A stretch of DNA of 64,000 bases from Anaerolineae bacterium (GTDB lineage: Bacteria; Chloroflexota; Anaerolineae; 4572-78; J111). The stretch is from assembly GCA_020433805.1 (NCBI GenBank), contig JAGRBZ010000002.1, positions 1-64,000 on the forward strand. Direction: 5' to 3'. The notes below the pieces were generated by a model. That model did not search any database. It worked only from the letters and a program-made list of their open reading frames with translations, and was not told the origin of the DNA. A program made the translations under genes and the position numbers. Shown piece by piece: positions 59,039 through 64,000 of the stretch (the first letter of the stretch is position 1; each line of letters starts with the position of its first letter).

Positions 59039-59269
59039 ATGCAACAGACAATGAATTCACGTTGTTTCACCTGTTCCTTGTTAGAAAAAGACTCGGACCT
59101 GGGGGAATGCTTAACCATAATTACCCTGCGCCGGGTGAACTTTCCCCACACCCCGCTCATCCTGACCTCGTCCGAAGTCAGCGAGCTGCAGAGCCTTTTG
59201 GCCCGCTGGCCGGCGAACGGTGGTCCGACTCAAACCAGGGAGGGCGACGATGCAACAGTTAATAACTGA
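59039..59269 (+). CDS. Small Cys-containing protein, 76 residues
   Basis: A 76-residue protein from ATG 59039 with GAAGGAG upstream. It begins MQQTMNSRCFTCSLLEKDSD and has a CxxC plus a third Cys (DLGECLTI), possibly a small metal site. The rest is polar. It overlaps the next gene by 20 bp. Function unknown. Confidence 0.5.
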   Translation: MQQTMNSRCFTCSLLEKDSDLGECLTIITLRRVNFPHTPLILTSSEVSELQSLLARWPANGGPTQTREGDDATVNN

Positions 59270-59645
59270 ACGTTTGGTTACCATCATCTTCAGCCCGCTT
59301 GATGAAGTGGCGGCGTGGTGTCGCCAGGTCGGCTTGGAGGTACATCGCAAACCAGATGGCGTGGTCGTCATCACCAATCCCCACTTCAACTTCACCACCG
59401 CTATTTACGATGGGCTTGATCCCATCAGCCGGGCGGTCTGCCTGGCCTCGGCAGTGGCCGGCCCTGGCTTCTGGCCTGAAATTTTCCCTCGCCTTTTGGA
59501 TACCGTCAATAAAGAATGGAAAATGCGGGCCAGGTACGAGAAAAGCAGGCAGCAATGGGCTGAGGACAAGGCCCCGGCCAGCCAGGTGCCTGACCGTGGA
59601 GCCGTCAGGCAACCCACCTTCGAAACATTATACAAACGCGCCTGA
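59250..59645 (+). CDS. Hypothetical protein, 131 residues
   Basis: ATG 59250 follows GGAGGG. The 131-residue product begins MQQLITERLVTIIFSPLDEV and is a compact alpha/beta protein (GLEVHRKPDGVVVITNPHF) with a basic helical C-terminus. No family recognised. It is the last gene before a strong terminator. Confidence 0.55.
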   Translation: MQQLITERLVTIIFSPLDEVAAWCRQVGLEVHRKPDGVVVITNPHFNFTTAIYDGLDPISRAVCLASAVAGPGFWPEIFPRLLDTVNKEWKMRARYEKSRQQWAEDKAPASQVPDRGAVRQPTFETLYKRA

Positions 59646-59674
59646 CGTGCTTCCCCAATAACAATATTGACTCT

Positions 59675-59709
59675 GGAGACTGCGGAACTTCCGCAGTCTC
59701 CACTTTTAT
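59675..59709 (+). terminator. Strong intrinsic terminator of PRTRC/replication operon
   Basis: GGAGACTGCGG (59675-59685) pairs perfectly with CCGCAGTCTCC (59691-59701) across AACTT, followed by ACTTTTATT. It lies 29 bp after the last stop. This marks the 3' end of the ~13-kb operon that begins at 46423. Confidence 0.8.
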
Positions 59710-59726
59710 TGCTCGGGAGAATACCC

Positions 59727-60104
59727 ATGAATACCAACAAAAACAGCCGGAAGGCTCTGTTTGCCCCCGGCCAAATCATATATTCATCAGCTTGCCGGAC
59801 GGCCATCAAAGAAAGCGGCGCCAGCGGATTGATGCTGCTGTGCCGGCACATCACCGGCCGCTGGGGCACTATCGATGCCGAGCAGCAAGCCAACAATGAA
59901 GCCGCCATGAATGGTGGGCTGGAGCGGGAGATTGTCTCTCGCCACGCCCTGGCCGATGGTATTGAGATTGTCCTGATTACGAACTACCCCCAAACGCCAT
60001 CACTGCGCTGGACCGAAATCTGTCTGCCGGAGGAGGTCATCCCCGAAAGCGACTATCGCCCTCAGAATGGGCACTTAGTGGAGGACGATGATGTGGAGCT
60101 TTGA
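59727..60104 (+). CDS. Conserved mobile-element protein (RHxxGxWG family)
   Basis: A 125-residue protein with the signature LCRHITGRWGTIDAEQQANN, then SRHALADGIEIVLITNY and EICLPEEV. It matches a widespread family of small plasmid- and integron-associated proteins of unknown function that carry RHxxGDWG and a final TxxLLPxEY. ATG 59727 follows CGGGAG; an in-frame start at 59667 lies in the terminator and is rejected. The next gene overlaps its end. Confidence 0.65.
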   Translation: MNTNKNSRKALFAPGQIIYSSACRTAIKESGASGLMLLCRHITGRWGTIDAEQQANNEAAMNGGLEREIVSRHALADGIEIVLITNYPQTPSLRWTEICLPEEVIPESDYRPQNGHLVEDDDVEL

Positions 60105-60663
60105 GGAAATACAGAGCCATTGCCCCTGGGCGGTTGCTGATATTCCAGCCGCGATCAAGGCGCTCATACCGGAGTTGGACCTGGCCTGTATGGCCGACGA
60201 TGGCGAGTTGGATCGCGGTCTGGCGCTGCACCTGCTCCATGAAGCAATCTATGACTGGCCCGCGCCTGAAACCCCTGAATGGGTGCAGGCTGCCATCGCC
60301 GCCAATCCCGGCACCTGGATCACCCGGCTGTGCCGGGCCAAACACCAACTGCCCGAAACGTATCAATCTATCGCTTACTGTGGGCAATGCCGCTCATTTG
60401 CCAACAGCCGTAAGCGCCGTCGCGCGGCCAACCTCCAACAGGAAGTTTTGCCCGGCTTTGAGCAGATCGGTGGGGCATATCATTTGCACCCACCTTGTAG
60501 TAAACGGGATTTGACCTGGCTGCGCCACCTGATCTATCGCCTGGTCCGGCAGGGGAAGGTGGTCAAAGTTCGAGAAAAGCGGCCTGACCTCCGCCAGGCA
60601 CGAGGCTGGGATTGGATGAGCTGTCTGTATTCCCCAGAGAAAGGAATGATGTTCGATGAGTAG
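60088..60663 (+). CDS. Hypothetical protein, 191 residues
   Basis: A 191-residue protein from ATG 60088 (or 60091) with GAGGACG upstream. It contains a Cys pair IAYCGQCRSF that, with PPCSK further on, may form a zinc site. A C-terminal winged-helix-like part follows (TWLRHLIYRLVRQGKVVKV). Function unknown. It overlaps the previous gene by 17 bp and the next by 8. Confidence 0.55.
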   Translation: MMWSFEEIQSHCPWAVADIPAAIKALIPELDLACMADDGELDRGLALHLLHEAIYDWPAPETPEWVQAAIAANPGTWITRLCRAKHQLPETYQSIAYCGQCRSFANSRKRRRAANLQQEVLPGFEQIGGAYHLHPPCSKRDLTWLRHLIYRLVRQGKVVKVREKRPDLRQARGWDWMSCLYSPEKGMMFDE

Positions 60664-61771
60664 TAAGAAAAGCGTCAAACGAAGAAGAGGCCCCAGGAAA
60701 CAAGCTGTGATACCCTTTGAGCAGCGCGATTTCCCCAAAGAAATTATCAAACGGTTGGAGACGGTAGCCAGTATCTCAGGCCGCCGGCCCAGCGAAATTT
60801 TTTCCGACTGGGTCTTTATCACCGAGGCAACCTTGAAAGCGCTGCCCGACCAGGCTAAAGCGGTGGGCGCCAGCGGCCAGTTCGCCGCAGATGCTCCTGA
60901 GGTGGCCGACACCTTTGCCCGGGCCCGAGGTCATTACGACCCAAAGCACCTCGGTGAAGAGCGGGCCGAGCGGGTCTGGCACAGCTTCGCTGAAGGCTTC
61001 GCCCTGTTGCTCGAAGCAACCGCACCGGGTCTGTGGGGTGAGCATAACAGTCTGAGTGTGGCCGGCATCAGCGGGCCGGATGTACTGGGCTATATCTTCC
61101 AGACCTGGGCCAGCCCGCCGTCAGGCAAAACGTGGCACGGCCAGGTGCTAACCCCCTGGAATGTCGCGTTGATGATGGCCCAGATGTTGAACACCGATAT
61201 TGAACGGATGGTTTATGATCGAGTGAAAGAAGCCTTGTGCCATCCCGACAATGTGTTGGGCGCCGCAGTGCTGCTAGCCTCGCTGGCCATCCCCGAGGAA
61301 GAACCGGGCGCTCACTTTGACTGGTTCCTGAACCGTTGTCTACCGGCGGCGGCGCCCTATCTGAAACCAATCTTGGTGCAAGAACCGGCGGTGGGGACGG
61401 GCGTGATGATCCTGGCCCACGCCGCCGCCAGCCCGGAATGGGCGGTTCGAAATTACCTGATCCGGTATCACGGTCAGGATATCGATCCATTGATGGTTGC
61501 CTGTACCCGTTCATCCCTCATGTTGTATGGTCTCAATACTTACACCCTTCAATTGGAGTCGGCAGTTATGGAAGCGTTGCAGGCCCGGCAGCAACATTCG
61601 GAAAATGGGCTAGTTCTGACTGCATCGTCCCCGGCTGAGGCCGTTCGAGATGTTTACCGGAATGGCAATGGTGTCCTCCAAATTGACGATAGCCAGGCCA
61701 CCTTTGAAGAAATGTTTAGAGCCGCTGCCGTTCGACTGGCACCGGTGGTAGATACCATTGGACGTGAATGA
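60656..61771 (+). CDS. Methyltransferase-fold protein with SAM motif I only (paralogue 2)
   Basis: A 371-residue protein. A basic N-terminus and a helical region (VASISGRRPSEIFSDWVFIT) precede a class I methyltransferase N-terminal part: EPAVGTGVMILAHA (about 243-256, motif I) and YHGQDIDPLMVACTRSSLML (motif II with the acidic residue), as in N6-adenine methyltransferases. The protein ends shortly after, without a DPPY/NPPY catalytic motif, so it may bind SAM but not methylate alone. It is paralogous to the protein at 53869. A terminator follows. Confidence 0.65.
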   Translation: MSSKKSVKRRRGPRKQAVIPFEQRDFPKEIIKRLETVASISGRRPSEIFSDWVFITEATLKALPDQAKAVGASGQFAADAPEVADTFARARGHYDPKHLGEERAERVWHSFAEGFALLLEATAPGLWGEHNSLSVAGISGPDVLGYIFQTWASPPSGKTWHGQVLTPWNVALMMAQMLNTDIERMVYDRVKEALCHPDNVLGAAVLLASLAIPEEEPGAHFDWFLNRCLPAAAPYLKPILVQEPAVGTGVMILAHAAASPEWAVRNYLIRYHGQDIDPLMVACTRSSLMLYGLNTYTLQLESAVMEALQARQQHSENGLVLTASSPAEAVRDVYRNGNGVLQIDDSQATFEEMFRAAAVRLAPVVDTIGRE

Positions 61772-61785
61772 CCAATTGGAATATG

Positions 61786-61822
61786 AAGGCCCTACCTTCT
61801 TGAGAGGGTAGGGCCTTTTTCC
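61786..61822 (+). terminator. Intrinsic terminator
   Basis: AAGGCCCTACC (61786-61796) pairs with GGGTAGGGCCTT (61806-61817) and runs into TTT. It lies 14 bp after the stop of the methyltransferase-fold gene. The opposite strand has no T-run, so it mainly serves the plus strand. Confidence 0.8.
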
Positions 61823-61825
61823 ATC

Positions 61826-62260
61826 TTAAGGGGGTTTTGGAAACGGTGCGATATATAGCCAAAAGTTTGCCATCCCGGCACGCCAGTTAGCCGTAAATTT
61901 AAATACTTTTCCATTCGATGTTAGCCAAAGCCCAGCCCTGTCATGCCCATCTCCACTAACCATAACTGGTACAATCTCACCATCTCCAGCTTCAAAAGAC
62001 TCTAAATCCGTGTCATCTAATCCTGTAATTGTCTCAAATCCTATCATACGGGGGTTCAACGTATTTAAAGCGAGATATGTACCTATATCTTCTATTTCGG
62101 GTCGGCCAGACCACCGAATTGGATGGGGAAGCCCTTGATACTCTTGGATTATTTTGTCATAACTGATTGCCGCATTTTTGTGTATCTCTTGGTGGGTTTC
62201 TAAATCTTTGGGAGCAGACGAATATTGAAGTCCGCACATTGGACATTGCATAGCCTGCAT
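61826..62260 (-). CDS. Zinc-finger hypothetical protein
   Basis: A 144-residue minus-strand protein starting MQAMQCPMCGLQYSSAPKDL, with CPMC...H...H (CxxC and ETHQEIH) suggesting a C2H2-type zinc site. The remainder is a mixed domain ending in a hydrophobic FWLYIAPFP. AGGAG lies upstream of ATG 62260. Lower GC than the plus-strand operons suggests a different origin. Function unknown. Confidence 0.55.
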   Translation of the reverse strand: MQAMQCPMCGLQYSSAPKDLETHQEIHKNAAISYDKIIQEYQGLPHPIRWSGRPEIEDIGTYLALNTLNPRMIGFETITGLDDTDLESFEAGDGEIVPVMVSGDGHDRAGLWLTSNGKVFKFTANWRAGMANFWLYIAPFPKPP

Positions 62261-62298
62261 GATGATTAAACTCTCCTGATTGTTATATCAAATGGATT

Positions 62299-62601
62299 TT
62301 ACCAGATTGGAATTTTCTTGATTTCATTAGTTTTGGTTCCATCATTGTACAAATGATAACAAACACAATATTCTTCCATATCTGCTTCAGGAGTTACCCA
62401 AGACGGTTGTTGCTCTGGTAAAGTCAGCCTAAAACCAGAACGCACTTGGGTATTATTTTTCTTAGCATAATTGACCAACTCTTGTGAAGCATCTTTAAAG
62501 ATTTTTTCATAATTGCGATTGTAAACAACAGATTTTCCATTCTTAGTATGAACAACAAGCATATAAGGCTTTGTCAATTTTAATTCGTCATGTATTCTCA
62601 T
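62299..62601 (-). CDS. Hypothetical protein, 100 residues
   Basis: A 100-residue Lys/Asn-rich protein beginning MRIHDELKLTKPYMLVVHTK. No family recognised. Its ATG overlaps the stop of the preceding membrane protein gene (minus direction), so they form one transcript. A/T-rich. Confidence 0.5.
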   Translation of the reverse strand: MRIHDELKLTKPYMLVVHTKNGKSVVYNRNYEKIFKDASQELVNYAKKNNTQVRSGFRLTLPEQQPSWVTPEADMEEYCVCYHLYNDGTKTNEIKKIPIW

Positions 62602-63011
62602 ATTAATTTTCTCATTCTAGACGGCCTGATTATATCAACAATCGTGTTTACCATTAACGCTACCCCAATCAACATTATCAAATTACCGTAAGTTACTTTG
62701 TATCCGGGTTGCTGGAATAGAATTACAATAAATATTGGAATAGCTACCAGCATCGTGTAAGGAGCAGTTTCTGCAGTTATCATGGAAAGCGAAATCCCAA
62801 AGCAGCTTCCAAACGCTAAACCAACAGATGCCATAATCAAAACAGTTTCTTCCAATGATAAATAGATTGCAACACCTCGTCCTAATAATAGTCCACAAGC
62901 TCCGAAATATAAGATATATACTACACCTATAACTGCTGCCGAAGAAGGGCGTAAAGTTTTAGCTTGATCACGTTTTGTTGTCTTGCATAAAGTCGTGCCC
63001 CCAAGGGGCAT
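62598..63011 (-). CDS. Membrane protein with IS-derived N-terminus (probably truncated)
   Basis: A frame of 137 codons with four hydrophobic helices (AAVIGVVYILYFGACGLLL, TVLIMASVGLAFGSCFGISL, PYTMLVAIPIFIVILF, LIMLIGVALMVNTIVDII). The annotated start, ATG 63011, lies inside the terminal repeats of the adjacent IS, so the first ~10 residues (MPLGGTTLCK) come from the IS. The original N-terminus has probably been lost. No ribosome-binding site is seen. The native family is unknown. Confidence 0.5.
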   Translation of the reverse strand: MPLGGTTLCKTTKRDQAKTLRPSSAAVIGVVYILYFGACGLLLGRGVAIYLSLEETVLIMASVGLAFGSCFGISLSMITAETAPYTMLVAIPIFIVILFQQPGYKVTYGNLIMLIGVALMVNTIVDIIRPSRMRKLI

Positions 63012-63030
63012 TGCAGAAAGTCATACCCCC
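62983..63030. repeat. IS end with tandem transposase-binding repeats
   Basis: TTGCATAAAGTCGTGCCCCC (62983-63002) and TTGCAGAAAGTCATACCCCC (63011-63030) are direct repeats, 28 bp apart, at the 3' end of the transposase gene. Tandem subterminal repeats of this kind are typical transposase-binding sites. The outer copy probably marks the IS boundary. Confidence 0.6.
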
Positions 63031-64000
63031 TGCTCGATAGGTTCAGGGTCGTACATTAACAAGGGTAACATCAGTTGCCGGGTCGGCAACTCGGTCAGGG
63101 TCAGGGGCAAGCCGGTCAACTCTTCGATACTTAAACCTTTGGCAACGAGCCGGATTGGCCCCAGTTCGAGTTGGGGTCGGCGTCGGTTGTTTTGAGGGTG
63201 GAGCGGGGTAAAGACAAATTGGTGGGCTGATGGCTCAAACTGAATGGTGACCGTTTGCCCGGCCCAGGCTAGGCCTAAGCCATACCGATACCCGCCAAGC
63301 GAGACTTGACCGACCTGACTGACGACCCGCAGCCAATTTTGGTGGGCCAGATAAGCCTCAACCCGGTTCAGGTCGAATAAGGCCGCCTCCCATTCAGGAT
63401 GGTAAGGCCGCCGTGGGCACAGCAGTTCGGGATGAGCCAGCAGTGGCGGTTGACCGCCGCAGCCTTTGGCCCGGGACGGACATTCGGTGTTAAGTTCATG
63501 CCAGTCAGCATCGATCTGTCGTTGCAAGTGGTCAACCCCGTCGAATTGCTGGTGGCTCAGGGTTCGTTCATCCAGGGTCCGATGGCTCCGTTCCACCGCG
63601 CCATTGCGTTTGGGCGTATGGCGCGGGATCAGCCGAGGCTCAATACCCAGACCGATCCACCACAAGGCCAATCGGGTCGGGTAGGGGGTAGGATCTTTAT
63701 CCAGAAAAATGGGGGCTCGGTCAGTTTGGACGGCATCCGGCAAGCCCCATTGACTAAAGGCAATGCGGCAGTCTTGCTGTACTTGTTCTGTCGTCAGCTT
63801 GACCACCCGTTGCTCCGGCGCTGAGGCCGGATGGACCCGGTGTATGACCGTGGCTCGGCCAAATTCATCTCGGGCCTGATGGATGGTGACCACCCCCACC
63901 CCAGCCACCGGGACTGACTCTTTGGCATCCATCTGCCACACCCCGTGCGCCACCCCAGCTTGGGGCAACTTGGCTTCGGTCGGTTGGCGTTTGGGCCATA
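63021..64000 (-). CDS. DDE transposase, IS481-like rve family (partial, runs off window)
   Basis: At least 325 codons of an integrase-core transposase; the frame stays open to the window edge, so the N-terminus is missing. The catalytic triad is visible as WQMDAKE, VQTDRAPIF and KRNGAVERSHRTLDERTLS, followed by a C-terminal beta domain. The rve layout and the WQMDAKE context fit IS481-like transposases. The likely stop is at 63021, inside the terminal repeat. It is transcribed on the minus strand into the element. Confidence 0.8.
   Translation of the reverse strand, partial: WPKRQPTEAKLPQAGVAHGVWQMDAKESVPVAGVGVVTIHQARDEFGRATVIHRVHPASAPEQRVVKLTTEQVQQDCRIAFSQWGLPDAVQTDRAPIFLDKDPTPYPTRLALWWIGLGIEPRLIPRHTPKRNGAVERSHRTLDERTLSHQQFDGVDHLQRQIDADWHELNTECPSRAKGCGGQPPLLAHPELLCPRRPYHPEWEAALFDLNRVEAYLAHQNWLRVVSQVGQVSLGGYRYGLGLAWAGQTVTIQFEPSAHQFVFTPLHPQNNRRRPQLELGPIRLVAKGLSIEELTGLPLTLTELPTRQLMLPLLMYDPEPIEQGV

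Noticed and set aside
60656-61771. Active BREX-type PglX or restriction methylase
   Set aside because: Too short and without a DPPY/NPPY motif; far from the BREX operon.

Overview
The window is a high-GC, almost entirely plus-strand accessory region, most likely part of a conjugative plasmid or integrated conjugative element from a Chloroflexota (Anaerolineae-type) bacterium. This host is an inference. It rests on Pro/Thr-rich 'PTPTP' extracellular linkers, a monoderm-style transfer apparatus with no VirB7/B9/B10 homologue that I could see, and many short palindromic intercistronic spacers. I see no rRNA, tRNA or CRISPR array. Transposase fragments lie at both window edges (1-151 minus; 63021-64000 minus).

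Layout. (1) 317-8267: three co-directional genes of a BREX phage-defence core (BrxC/PglY, PglZ, short BrxL), in lower-GC sequence, with no methyltransferase or BrxP in the window and a transposase fragment directly upstream. (2) 8552-9358: an orphan OmpR-type response regulator. (3) 9791-31698: a type IV secretion/conjugation module. It holds a sortase-fold protein without its catalytic Cys, a tiny membrane protein, a secreted protein, an M23 peptidase, a VirB6-like protein with a very long tail, a PPC-domain surface protein, a bitopic protein, a VirB2-like pilin, a VirB3-VirB4 fusion, an acidic protein, an ATPase-dead VirD4/TraG paralogue, a replication-relaxation family protein, a membrane hydrolase, the active VirD4/TraG/HerA-like coupling ATPase, a CooC/MinD-type ATPase and a Cys-rich partner. 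(4) 31722-32528: a second response regulator, paralogous to the first. (5) 32536-42839: a HAS-barrel protein, a zinc ribbon, and a run of eight proteins that share an N-terminal 'M-[SA]-C' leader. These carry one of two unrecognised C-terminal domains: a WH/TH-[LV]-[QR]-S/YYFDR/PGF-G domain, or a 'DGSDTGLA' domain with zinc ribbons. This family is the best candidate for an undescribed system. (6) 42881-46229: unknown proteins and a divergent PIN-type toxin-antitoxin pair. (7) 46423-59709: a consensus sigma-70 promoter starts a long operon. It holds a PRTRC cassette (tandem ubiquitin-like protein C, F-like, E2-like B, JAB/JAMM protein A, ThiF/E1), a methyltransferase-fold protein, a repeat-rich candidate origin, a DNA-binding protein, a VapE-like primase-helicase and a leaderless paralogue of the WH-domain family. 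The operon ends at a strong terminator. (8) 59727-61771: a mobile-element protein, a helical protein and a second methyltransferase-fold protein, then a terminator. (9) 61826-64000: minus-strand genes cut by an IS.

How it fits together. Regions 3 and 4 encode DNA or protein export across a single membrane and its probable control. Regions 7 and 8 hold plasmid-type replication and PRTRC functions. Region 1 is carried defence cargo. The MSC-leader proteins lie immediately downstream of the transfer genes on the same strand, so they may be envelope components or cargo of the secretion channel. That is inference. A non-coding motif (GCAAGTTCTCC followed by a hairpin) recurs upstream of the transfer operon, upstream of the coupling-ATPase genes and upstream of the replication genes, linking the three modules.

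Start codons were chosen from ribosome-binding sites and ATGA/GTGA/TTGA overlaps. Functions are assigned from motifs read by eye, with no database searches.
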